DNA of 43,184 bases, taken from contig CACHSZ010000006.1 of assembly GCA_902582755.1 (NCBI GenBank), positions 1 to 43,184 of the forward strand, in the 5' to 3' direction. The stretch's first letter is position 1; each line of letters begins with the position of its first letter. This stretch comes from an uncultured Alphaproteobacteria bacterium. GTDB taxonomy: Bacteria > Pseudomonadota > Alphaproteobacteria > HIMB59 > GCA-002718135. This document shows positions 15,268-23,939 of this stretch, in pieces. The translations under genes were made by a program, and so were the position numbers. The notes under the pieces are model-generated. The model ran no database searches, had not been told where the DNA came from, and saw only the letters and a list, made by a program, of their open reading frames with translations.

Positions 15268-15471
15268 ATGGTTATCAGGAGAAAATCTAGTATTTATAAA
15301 AAATTATATGAAATTAATGGTCAGAAAATGATGTTTGGTCACGATAATATACATTTTAAAACAATTAACTTACCAGCAAAACAGAGATACAAAAATCTAT
15401 GCAGTAAATTTGGTTTAAAAAAAATTAAATCTTCAGGCAAAAAAAATTTTCAAATAATTAATATTATTTAA
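15268..15471 (+). CDS. small basic protein of unknown function (67 aa)
   Basis: The 67-residue product (MVIRRKSSIYKKLYEINGQK...) is lysine-rich, with about 17 Lys/Arg and no membrane segment. It sits exactly between the 27-residue ORF (3-base gap) and the renalase-like gene (1-base gap), which supports a co-transcribed real gene. I recognise no domain. The high charge would suit nucleic-acid or ribosome binding, but that is only a property, not a function. Confidence 0.5.
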   Translation: MVIRRKSSIYKKLYEINGQKMMFGHDNIHFKTINLPAKQRYKNLCSKFGLKKIKSSGKKNFQIINII

Positions 15472-15472
15472 T

Positions 15473-16450
15473 GTGAAAAATATTGCAATAATTGGAGCTG
15501 GGATGACTGGTTTGTCTCTTGCTTATAATCTTCAAGAACATAATATTACAATTTTTGATAAATCATGGAGGCCAGGAGGAAGAGTCTCTACTAGAAAGCA
15601 TGGTGATTATCTTTTTGATCATGGTGCACATTATCTATCAACAAATCATTCTGTAAATCAATTAAATGAAGTAATAAGTAGATATAACTTGGGACAAGAA
15701 ATAGAAATAGATTTTGCAAAAGATTATTTAAAAAATAAAAAGACTAGAAAAAAAATTATTATTGGTCAAAATGGAATGAATTCTATTCCAAAGTCTATTT
15801 TTGATAATATTAAAGTAAAAAGTTATTTAAATTCAAAAATAATTAAAATTTCAAAAAATAGTAATTATCTATTCTCATTATTTTCTGAAACGGAAGAATT
15901 TAAAGAATTTGATTATGTTTTATTTTGTATACCTTATTTACAATCAAAAGAACTAGCGAAAGAGTTAATTGATTTTACTCAGATTGTTAGCGAGCCATCT
16001 TATGACCCAATACATACTGTAATGTTAAGCTATAAAGATAATAATAATATTAAAATTAAAGCTGGATTAAATCTTCATAAAGATATTAGTTTCTTTATGA
16101 ATCAAAATATAAAATTTAATGAATTATCCAATGATTGTTGGGTATTAAATATGAGTTCTGAATATACAAAAAATAATATTGATATAGACAAAACTGAACT
16201 AGAAAAATATGCCCAATCAATATTTGAAGAAACATTTGATATAAAGAATGAAATAAGTTTTATTAAATCACACAGGTGGTTATATGCGCAAACAAAATTG
16301 AGTTATAATACTATTTCAAAAAAAAATTGGATTAATTCTAAGGATAATAAAATATTTTTAAGTGGAGACTGGGTTTTAGGAAAAAGTCTAAGCGATGCCT
16401 GGGATGCAGGTGAAAAATTATCACATTATATTAAGATTTTATCAGTTTAA
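15473..16450 (+). CDS. FAD-dependent renalase-like / amine-oxidase-fold oxidoreductase
   Basis: A 325-residue protein with a GTG start one base after the preceding stop. The FAD-binding loop GAGMTG (8-13) is followed by the family segment FDKSWRPGGRVSTRKHGDYLFDHGAHYLS (about 28-56). The C-terminal FAD contact is IFLSGDWVLGKSLSDAWDAG (about 297-316). These are the three signatures of bacterial renalase-like proteins, which oxidise dihydronicotinamide isomers or unknown amines with FAD. It is not a full monoamine oxidase (about 450 aa). The convergent aminotransferase ends two bases away, leaving no room for a shared terminator. Confidence 0.82.
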   Translation: MKNIAIIGAGMTGLSLAYNLQEHNITIFDKSWRPGGRVSTRKHGDYLFDHGAHYLSTNHSVNQLNEVISRYNLGQEIEIDFAKDYLKNKKTRKKIIIGQNGMNSIPKSIFDNIKVKSYLNSKIIKISKNSNYLFSLFSETEEFKEFDYVLFCIPYLQSKELAKELIDFTQIVSEPSYDPIHTVMLSYKDNNNIKIKAGLNLHKDISFFMNQNIKFNELSNDCWVLNMSSEYTKNNIDIDKTELEKYAQSIFEETFDIKNEISFIKSHRWLYAQTKLSYNTISKKNWINSKDNKIFLSGDWVLGKSLSDAWDAGEKLSHYIKILSV

Positions 16451-16452
16451 TA

Positions 16453-17643
16453 TTAAGTATTAAAATATCTTTTAATATTTTTAGCTGCTTGTCTTATTCT
16501 TTGAGTATTTTCTACTAGACCAATACGAACAAAACCTTCCCCTCCTTTTCCAAAAGCCAAACCAGGAGCTACTGCAACATCGGCGTTTATCATTAAATTT
16601 TTGGCAAACTTCATAGAACCCATTTTTTTATATTTTTTAGGTAAAGGAGCCCATACAAACATTGATGCCTCAGGCTCTGGAATTTTATCCCAACCAGCCC
16701 TTTCAAAAGATTCTATTAAAACATCTCTTCTTTTTTTATAAGTCTCCCTTATTTCTTCTACACATTTTTGAGATCCATTTAGAGCAGCAGTAGCTGCTAC
16801 TTGAACAGGTGTAAAAGCACCATAGTCAACATATGATTTAATTTTTGTTAATGCTTCAATTAAAGTTTTGTTTCCAACCGCAAAACCTATTCTCCATCCA
16901 GCCATAGCATAAGTTTTGGATAAGGTTGTAAACTCAACTGCTATGCTCTTTGCTCCATTAACTTCTAATATTGATGGAGGTGGATTATTACCAAAGTAAA
17001 TTTCAGAATAAGCTAAATCGGATAGAATATAAACTTGATATTTTTTTGCAATTTTCACTAATTCTTTATAAAAATCTAAATCAACTATCTGCGCTGTTGG
17101 ATTTGATGGAAAAGAAACGATAATAACTTTAATTGAAGAATATTTTTTTAAATTATTAACTATATTTAATATAAATTTATTTTTATCGAACTGTCCATTA
17201 AAAAATGTTTGTAAAGAAGTTAATTTAGCTCCGGCAATCATAAAACCATATGGATGAACAGGATATGATGGATCAGGACATAATATCCTATCTCCTCTTG
17301 AAGTTATAGCTTGTGCTAAATTTGCTAAACCTTCTTTTGAACCAATTGTTACTATAATTTCACTTGATGGATTTAAATTAACATTAAATCGTTTTTTATA
17401 ATATTTTGCTTGAGCTTTTCTTAATCCATTAATACCTTTAGAAACTGAATAACGTCCAACACCTGGCTTATCTATAACTTCTTTTAATTTCTGTCTTATA
17501 TGAAGAGGTGTTGGCATATCGGGGTTGCCCATGCCAAAATCAATAATATCCCTGCCTTCTGATCTTAGTTTCATTTTTAATGAATTTATCTCCCCAAATA
17601 TATATGGGGGTAGTCTATTAATTCTTTCAAATTTAGATTTCAC
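16453..17643 (-). CDS. alaC: alanine-synthesising aminotransferase (AlaC-like, class I/II fold)
   Basis: A 396-residue PLP enzyme with a GTG start. Signatures include DFGMGNPDMPTP (35-46), GRYSVSKGINGLRKA (63-77), TIGSKEGLANLAQAI (99-113), CPDPSYPVHPYG (122-133), SFPSNPTAQ (177-185) and SDLAYSEIYF. The PLP lysine is Lys243 in TLSKTYAMAGWRIGF. The pattern TIGSKEGL and PSYPVHPYG is characteristic of the AlaC/YfdZ branch, which moves the amino group from glutamate to pyruvate. MetC- or DAP-aminotransferase-like relatives are less likely. It stands alone, convergent with the renalase-like gene and divergent from the YugP-like gene. Confidence 0.82.
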   Translation of the reverse strand: MKSKFERINRLPPYIFGEINSLKMKLRSEGRDIIDFGMGNPDMPTPLHIRQKLKEVIDKPGVGRYSVSKGINGLRKAQAKYYKKRFNVNLNPSSEIIVTIGSKEGLANLAQAITSRGDRILCPDPSYPVHPYGFMIAGAKLTSLQTFFNGQFDKNKFILNIVNNLKKYSSIKVIIVSFPSNPTAQIVDLDFYKELVKIAKKYQVYILSDLAYSEIYFGNNPPPSILEVNGAKSIAVEFTTLSKTYAMAGWRIGFAVGNKTLIEALTKIKSYVDYGAFTPVQVAATAALNGSQKCVEEIRETYKKRRDVLIESFERAGWDKIPEPEASMFVWAPLPKKYKKMGSMKFAKNLMINADVAVAPGLAFGKGGEGFVRIGLVENTQRIRQAAKNIKRYFNT

Positions 17644-17726
17644 TTTTTAAGCAATAATTAATTATTGTTAATAATACCAGTTTAAATGAAATTGATTTTT
17701 AATAATATTATTCCTATTTTTATATT

Positions 17727-18431
17727 GTGATTAAATTATTTTACTATTTTTTACCATTTATTGTGCTCTTTCTACCAAGTTTATGGGTAAATTATATTTT
17801 AAAAAAATATAATAAAATTTTACCTGATATGCCATTCACTGGGAGAGAACTTGGAAAAAAAATACTTGAAGAAGAAGAAATTACTAATGTGTCAATTAAT
17901 CCAATTCAGCAATTAGATCATTACAATCCTAAAGAAAAAAAAATACATATTGCCACAGATAAACTTGATAAAAAAAGTATAACAAGCATTGCCGTTGTTG
18001 CTCATGAAATTGGTCATGCAATTCAAGATAAAGAAAAATATAAGCCACTAATCCTTAGACAATCATTAATTGAAAAAACAATGATCTTTCAGAGAATTGG
18101 ATCATTTTTATTAATTATTGGACTGCCATCAATATTTGCCTTTACTAAAAGTCCATTTATTACTCTTATTGCGGCAATAATAATAATGGGATGTTTATCT
18201 ACAAATGTGTTAATCCATTTGATTACTCTTCCTGTAGAATTTGATGCAAGTTTTAAGAGAGCCTTACCTATACTTAAAAGATATGTTCCTAAAGAGAATA
18301 TGTACCAATGTAAATCTGTTTTAAGAGCTGCTGCATTGACATATTTAGCTCAATCCATTGTAAGTATATTTAGATTAAAAATAATATTGTTATCTTTTAT
18401 TAATATATTTAAGTCAATTATAAGAAGATAA
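17727..18431 (+). CDS. YugP-like membrane zinc metallopeptidase
   Basis: A 234-residue protein with a GTG start, an N-terminal helix (about 3-25) and the zinc site HEIGH (His93-Glu94-xx-His97) in VAVVAHEIGHAIQDKE. YNPKEKKIHI precedes it, two membrane helices follow at about 112-160, and LPVEFDASFKRAL (about 169-181) supplies the downstream acidic residue. This is the layout of the zinc-dependent peptidase family typified by Bacillus YugP. The active site probably faces the membrane surface. Substrates are unknown. The gene is divergent from alaC, and the CNB/SGNH gene follows after 48 bases. Confidence 0.85.
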   Translation: MIKLFYYFLPFIVLFLPSLWVNYILKKYNKILPDMPFTGRELGKKILEEEEITNVSINPIQQLDHYNPKEKKIHIATDKLDKKSITSIAVVAHEIGHAIQDKEKYKPLILRQSLIEKTMIFQRIGSFLLIIGLPSIFAFTKSPFITLIAAIIIMGCLSTNVLIHLITLPVEFDASFKRALPILKRYVPKENMYQCKSVLRAAALTYLAQSIVSIFRLKIILLSFINIFKSIIRR

Positions 18432-18479
18432 TATTTTTCTCTTTAAATAAAATAGGAAATTTATTAAGTTAGATAATAA

Positions 18480-21092
18480 ATGAATTTAAGTGAAAAAATA
18501 TCTTTAATACTAGTAGATAAAGGTTTTTCTTTATCTCCAAAAAAGAACACCGAAGATTTAATCAATTCAGGTGCAGAATTACATAAAAGCAATGAAGACA
18601 TCAAAATAGCTGAACAACATGGTATTGCAGATCAAATATTTATTCTTTTGAAAGGTGAGGCAGAATTCGTAAAGTATCATAATAATGTTTTTTATAATCT
18701 AGCAACACTAAAAAATTGTGGATCACCTCTTGGCGTTTCTGGCTTAAATGCGCCAGGTAGATATATGTCAGATATATTTATTAAAGGTAATTCAGAGTAT
18801 ATCTCTTTTAAAATAGAAAAATTAAAAGAATTAGAAGAGATAGATCCCGACTATGCAAGTTTTTTTTATTCTTATTTATTATTTGAATCTATTAATTTAA
18901 TTTGGTCATCACGCAATTTGGAAAAACCCATTGAACAAAAAAATATTAATTTAGCAGATGGTGTTAAAACTGGTGGAGATATTGTAAATACAAAAAGAAT
19001 TAAAAATTCTGCATTTTTAGCATTTCTTGATGATAACGATTTAGATGAATTAATAAACTATGCAAACGTTAGGCTATTCTCTGCGGGTGAATATATAACG
19101 CTAGAAGGCACTAAATCAGATGGAATAAATGTTTTGTTAAAAGGTAAAGTTGAAGCTTCTTTTACAAATTTAAAAGATGATCAGATAGAAAATAACTCAA
19201 GATCAATAGCTAGACCAGGAGTAGCATTATCCTTATCTGCTGGTTTGCATGATATTGAGTCACCTTATTCATTGAGATCAACGAGGGATACAACAATTTT
19301 AAAATTTTCAAATGAGTTTATTGATAATTTAATTAAAACTAATTCAGAATTGGCAATTAAATTTTTTAAAAGACAATTATGGCAATTAGGTCGCTATATT
19401 CAAAGCTCAACAGGCTTAACAACGTATCCAGCTAAAAATGAAAAAGATTTTTTTCAATATTTATTAGATGATAATTCTGCAACAATACCTAGTAATTCAA
19501 AACTTTATACAATACCTCATTTATTAGAAAATCATTTAACTCATTCTTTAGCATTCGATACAATTTATGATTTAATAATTACAGGTAACGATGATGAAAA
19601 ATCTATAGCTAGTTTAATGATTGATACATTGAGTGGTATAGAAAGAAAAAATAGATTTTTCAAACAATTAAATAAAATATACAACAGAGTAGCAACTTCG
19701 TATGATTCAATAAATAAACAAGCTTTACAAAAATTAACAAATTCAGATTTTATAAAAGCATTTGATCAAGTACCTTATGTTATTAAAGGTATGGAAAATT
19801 TACCTGATGAGCCTACAAACATATTTTTTTATAATCATCTTGCAAGTATTGAAGAAAATGGTTTAGCTAATGGACATCAATTTAGTATAGATAGTCATTT
19901 TATTAGTGCAAAAATTTTGTTTCCAAAATATGGAGATGGTGGTCAAAGAATAGCTCGATATTCTAGAAATACAGAATTTTGGAGATATAATTATTATGAG
20001 AATTTAGATTATATTTTTGTTCATACACCAGAGTCAGACTATTTAAATGAAACTCAAGAACAAAAAAAGAAAAGAAAAAGTAAATTATTTATCGAAACTC
20101 AAAATATTTTTGATCAAAACAGACCTTTAGTTATAGCGCCAGAGGGAACATCAGAAACTGAAGATAATTTAACTCCAAATTCTCCAGGTCCATTAAAACC
20201 AGGAGCATTTTTATTAGCAGACCAATTAAAACCTGAACCACTACTTGTTCCAATAGCATTAGCCAATTTTGATTATTCAATTTCTGATACTATTTATTCT
20301 GCAGTTATTAAAAAACCAATCAAAATAAAAGATTTTGTAAATGATATGAAAAATAAAAAAGAGTTAGAAAATTTCCTATCTAAATATAGAAAAACATTTA
20401 GATCCTATGTTGAAGAAGCAGTTGAATTAGCAAAATCAGCATCAAAAAATAAAATTAATAATGAAGATGTAGTAAGTAACTTAAATTTAGTTAGCCCTAT
20501 TGAAGAAGAATTTGAAGCAGATGTGAGAGAATTAGAAATTAAATTACATTCAGATCAATATAAAAATAACAAAATAGTCCTATTTGGAAGCTCAACTTTT
20601 AAAGATTGGGAAAATGCAAAAACTGATTTGTCATTTGATAGTTTGTTAAATTTAGGATTTGGAGGTTCCACATTAGTATCATGCCGTACATATTTTAACA
20701 GAATAGTAGTCCCTAACAACCCTGATAAGATGATTTTTTACGCTGGAGATAATGATATAGGTAGTGGAATGAGTGCTGAAGATTTAGAAAATGAATTTTT
20801 ATTATTTGCTTCTGAGGTTAATGAAAAATTACCGCACACATTATGTTTTTTTGTATCCATTAAACCAAGTGTATTCAGGAATAATTATTTAAATACAATT
20901 CTAGATGCAAATGAACGGATTAAAAACAAAATTGAAAATTTTAGTCAATGGCGCTATATTGATCTTTGTTCTCCTATGCTCGATGCTGGGTTTGAAAAAT
21001 TTTATTCAGAAGATCCTTTACACATGAATGTACTTGGTTACAGTCTCTTAAGTAAGTTAATAAGAGATGAAATATCAAAATTTATAATTTAA
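18480..21092 (+). CDS. four-module protein: two cyclic-nucleotide-binding-like domains, acyltransferase-like domain, SGNH hydrolase
   Basis: An 870-residue soluble protein. Residues 30-150 and 178-310 are two cNMP-binding-like beta folds. The second keeps the fold markers (LFSAGEYITLEGTKSDGINV and LLKGKVEASF) but lacks the FGE-xx-L...R-xA phosphate cassette. Residues 320-440 are helical. Residues 445-615 resemble a PlsC-type acyltransferase: NHLASIE (452-458, Glu in place of the usual Asp of NHx4D), APEGTSE (553-559) and LLVPIAL. Residues 697-868 form an SGNH/GDSL hydrolase: FGSST (catalytic Ser705), GFGGS (726-730), GDND (Asn758) and DPLH (Asp845, His848). All four SGNH blocks are present. 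It likely transfers or removes acyl groups on lipids under regulation by a ligand. The combination is unusual. Confidence 0.78.
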   Translation: MNLSEKISLILVDKGFSLSPKKNTEDLINSGAELHKSNEDIKIAEQHGIADQIFILLKGEAEFVKYHNNVFYNLATLKNCGSPLGVSGLNAPGRYMSDIFIKGNSEYISFKIEKLKELEEIDPDYASFFYSYLLFESINLIWSSRNLEKPIEQKNINLADGVKTGGDIVNTKRIKNSAFLAFLDDNDLDELINYANVRLFSAGEYITLEGTKSDGINVLLKGKVEASFTNLKDDQIENNSRSIARPGVALSLSAGLHDIESPYSLRSTRDTTILKFSNEFIDNLIKTNSELAIKFFKRQLWQLGRYIQSSTGLTTYPAKNEKDFFQYLLDDNSATIPSNSKLYTIPHLLENHLTHSLAFDTIYDLIITGNDDEKSIASLMIDTLSGIERKNRFFKQLNKIYNRVATSYDSINKQALQKLTNSDFIKAFDQVPYVIKGMENLPDEPTNIFFYNHLASIEENGLANGHQFSIDSHFISAKILFPKYGDGGQRIARYSRNTEFWRYNYYENLDYIFVHTPESDYLNETQEQKKKRKSKLFIETQNIFDQNRPLVIAPEGTSETEDNLTPNSPGPLKPGAFLLADQLKPEPLLVPIALANFDYSISDTIYSAVIKKPIKIKDFVNDMKNKKELENFLSKYRKTFRSYVEEAVELAKSASKNKINNEDVVSNLNLVSPIEEEFEADVRELEIKLHSDQYKNNKIVLFGSSTFKDWENAKTDLSFDSLLNLGFGGSTLVSCRTYFNRIVVPNNPDKMIFYAGDNDIGSGMSAEDLENEFLLFASEVNEKLPHTLCFFVSIKPSVFRNNYLNTILDANERIKNKIENFSQWRYIDLCSPMLDAGFEKFYSEDPLHMNVLGYSLLSKLIRDEISKFII

Positions 21093-21105
21093 ACTTTAAA
21101 TAAAA

Positions 21106-22128
21106 TTAAATTTTAATTTCTTTTCTTAGTTTATTAGATTTGTATGAATTAAAGACTAATGATAAACTCTTTATGTTATCTTCACCACTAGTGTCATGTT
21201 CAATTCTATTAATTAATGAATCAATGAAATGCTTGTGTGTATTAATTACACTTTCTTGAATTTGATCCCAAGGCTTTGAAATCCAATTATATTTTTTTGG
21301 TTTTCCATCATAAATCTTCTTCTTTTTATTTTTGTGTAATGTAATTTTATAATTATAGTCTAAGTCTATTGAGCCATTAGAGAATTCTAAATTAACTAAT
21401 GTTTGAGCAAATCTATCAGGTTTTTTAATCGAAGAAATAGAAGCATCAACAATAGTAATACTTTTATTTTTATTTCGTATAAGTGATATAAAATCAGTTT
21501 CACCTTTAAATTTATTATTTGTATTTTGATTTACGGTATAAATACTTATAGCTTCTCCCATAAAAAATCTACTTAAATCAAATAAATGAATTCCTACATC
21601 TAAGGTTAAATACTCTTTTAGATCGTATAAATATGTTTGATTGGTATATCCAACAGGATTTGCATGTCTAAAAGATATCTTGGCATAATGTGGTTTAGTT
21701 AATTTCTCTTTATTTATAATTTCTTTTAATTTTAATAGAGGACTTTGCCATCTAAAATTTTCATGAACCATAAGTGGAGTTTTGTTTTTTTTATATAAAG
21801 AAACAATTTTTTTCGCATTCGATAAATTTTCAGCAAATGGCTTTTGTATAGAAGTTGGAATTTTATATTTAGATAAAATTTTACCAATATCTAAGTGTGT
21901 CTCCATTGTTGTTACAACGTCAACAAAGTCAATTTTATGTTTTTTTAACATCAATTCTATAGATGAATAAGAATGCAAAATATTAAATTTAGATTTAAAT
22001 TTATTAGCTTTTTTTATATCTAAATCACAAACACATATTATTTCTATATTTCTTAATTCTTTCCAAGCTAAAATATGATTTTCAGCAAAAAAACCACAAC
22101 CAATTAATGCTCCTTTTAATTTTTTCAT
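21106..22128 (-). CDS. apsD: Gfo/Idh/MocA oxidoreductase, probable D-apiose dehydrogenase
   Basis: A 340-residue protein with the NAD-binding opening KLKGALIGCGFFAENHILAW (3-22). The family Lys is in QKPFAENL (Lys96, Gln for the usual Glu), PLMVHENFRWQSP spans 118-130, and DVGIHLFDLSRF has Asp177 and His181. The ending TSGEDNIKSLSLV is also family-like. As I recall, ALIGCGFFA, HENFRWQ and the TSG-x-DN ending match the characterised D-apiose dehydrogenases, which oxidise D-apiose to apionolactone with NAD. Its start overlaps the stop of the D-apionate lactonase gene by four bases (ATGA), exactly the partner expected. A xylose or other aldose substrate remains possible. Confidence 0.72.
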   Translation of the reverse strand: MKKLKGALIGCGFFAENHILAWKELRNIEIICVCDLDIKKANKFKSKFNILHSYSSIELMLKKHKIDFVDVVTTMETHLDIGKILSKYKIPTSIQKPFAENLSNAKKIVSLYKKNKTPLMVHENFRWQSPLLKLKEIINKEKLTKPHYAKISFRHANPVGYTNQTYLYDLKEYLTLDVGIHLFDLSRFFMGEAISIYTVNQNTNNKFKGETDFISLIRNKNKSITIVDASISSIKKPDRFAQTLVNLEFSNGSIDLDYNYKITLHKNKKKKIYDGKPKKYNWISKPWDQIQESVINTHKHFIDSLINRIEHDTSGEDNIKSLSLVFNSYKSNKLRKEIKI

Positions 22129-23939
22129 TTATGTTCTATAAATTTAATTTCTAACGGCTCAAACGCATATGGATTTGTATCTTTTTTAAAGTTAAAAAAA
22201 GAAAAATCATTGTTAAAAATATCAGTATAATTTTTTAAATTAAGCTTATATTGATGACTAAAATTTAAATCAGGAATATTAATTTCCTTTTTTTGTTTTG
22301 AAGAATTAACAAATAAATAATACTTTTTATCATTTAGTACAATTTTTAATCCATACACTTCATTAATTGAATTAAATTTAAAAATTTTTGAATTTGATAA
22401 TGAAATAAGAAAATTATTTAAATGATACAATGGTCTTTTGGTATTATCTTTATTTAATATTCCATGATGGCCATAAATAGAATTAAAAGTAAAAAATTTT
22501 GACTCTTTATTTATTGACTGAATAAAAATTGCCAGTGTCCAAGTCAGTGAAAATAATTGATCATGTCTTGGATCGCTATCAGCCATTTCTAATCTTATCT
22601 TCTTTTTATTATCTACAAGACTTTCACCATAAGGATTGAAATACATTCCAATAGAAATTGGGCCAATATGTACATCTGAGCTATTAGAAAAATTTTTTAG
22701 AGTTTTAAGGATATAAGGTATAGTTTCAGGTGTATTCAACACACCAAAATCACTAGAATCATGCACAATTGGAGAGAAGGAAAAACTAACCAAGTCATAA
22801 AACATTTTTGGTCTCTTTCTATTTAATTCTGTAAAATTAGTGACCATTCCTGAAACAATTTGACTATCAGAAAACATCTTTTTCGCAATTTTATAGTATA
22901 CATTTAATTCTGGAACTTTAGGCCATTCACCAGCAGGTTGAAAACTATTCAAATATATTTTTGGACAAATTAAAATTTTATCTAAGTTAATAGTATTTTC
23001 AGTGATAAAATTATGAATTTTAGTTAACTCTTTTTCAGGATCATTAATATGGTCAACCAAGGCTACAAGAAACACCTTGTTTTGAGATTTTGAAGCTAGA
23101 CTTTTAAAATCTTCAGTAAAATCAATAAGATAGTAATAATAATCAAAAGTATTTATTAGATTATCATCAGGAAGAATTAGAGAATCAATTTTTATACCAA
23201 TTTTAGGAAATTTGTAAGAAACAGTATCATCAATTTTTATGATATTCTTAGATGGAAATGATCTTTGTTTTTTATTTTCCACATCTATTTTAACAGTTTG
23301 AGAGAAATTACTCCCCTCCTTTTCAACGTACGGAAAAGGATCTAGTAAGGAACCACTATATATTTTGTAAGAAGCATCACCCCAGTTTCTTTGATCCTCC
23401 ATTTCAAATAAAATACCCTCAAAATTAATATTAACCAACAAACTATCATCTAAAGTGTAAGCAAGGTTTTTAAATTTAAAGAATGGTTGGTCTGGCTTAA
23501 TATATTCTGGAAATTTTTTTTCCTCTTTTACATTACCCTCTTTTGTTACAATGATGTTTGAACCAACATGATTTTGTAATGGAATTAATAAATTAAAACC
23601 TATTCTATTAGTCCAAAAATCAGTTAAAAATTCTCCTTCAGAAGATAGAGTGATAGAATTTTCAGAAAATAATATAGTATTTCTTGTTTTAAAAATTTCA
23701 TTTATACCATATTCTAAATCGAATATATATTCTAAGGATGTATCAAAGTTCTCTTCATAATTTAGAATTTTAGGATCATAGTTATTCCAATTTTTGTCTC
23801 TTACCAAGAATGATATCATCTTTAAAATTTGAAAGTTTTGAAAAGTTATATTTCGAAAAAAAAGATTATCTTTTAATAATGTAAAATTATTATTTGATAT
23901 TTTTATAAATTTTTCTTCTAATAATTTAGAGTTATACAT
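22125..23939 (-). CDS. apnL: D-apionate lactonase-like protein
   Basis: ATG at 23939 (MYNSKLLEEKFIKIS, 604 residues) is preferred over an ATG nine codons upstream. It gives an 8-base overlap and fits the family opening (LYGT...). The N-terminal beta domain has MISFLVRDKNWNNY; then KFKNLAYTLDDSLLV and the very conserved FEMEDQRNWGDASYK (about 178-192). A TIM-barrel-like domain and a C-terminal beta domain (YLFVNSSKQKKEINIPDL) follow. This three-part layout (Apionate_lact_N, _M, _C) defines ApnL, which opens D-apionolactone to D-apionate. No signal peptide, so cytoplasmic. It overlaps both its neighbours and is translated as one unit with apsD. Confidence 0.75.
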   Translation of the reverse strand: MYNSKLLEEKFIKISNNNFTLLKDNLFFRNITFQNFQILKMISFLVRDKNWNNYDPKILNYEENFDTSLEYIFDLEYGINEIFKTRNTILFSENSITLSSEGEFLTDFWTNRIGFNLLIPLQNHVGSNIIVTKEGNVKEEKKFPEYIKPDQPFFKFKNLAYTLDDSLLVNINFEGILFEMEDQRNWGDASYKIYSGSLLDPFPYVEKEGSNFSQTVKIDVENKKQRSFPSKNIIKIDDTVSYKFPKIGIKIDSLILPDDNLINTFDYYYYLIDFTEDFKSLASKSQNKVFLVALVDHINDPEKELTKIHNFITENTINLDKILICPKIYLNSFQPAGEWPKVPELNVYYKIAKKMFSDSQIVSGMVTNFTELNRKRPKMFYDLVSFSFSPIVHDSSDFGVLNTPETIPYILKTLKNFSNSSDVHIGPISIGMYFNPYGESLVDNKKKIRLEMADSDPRHDQLFSLTWTLAIFIQSINKESKFFTFNSIYGHHGILNKDNTKRPLYHLNNFLISLSNSKIFKFNSINEVYGLKIVLNDKKYYLFVNSSKQKKEINIPDLNFSHQYKLNLKNYTDIFNNDFSFFNFKKDTNPYAFEPLEIKFIEHK

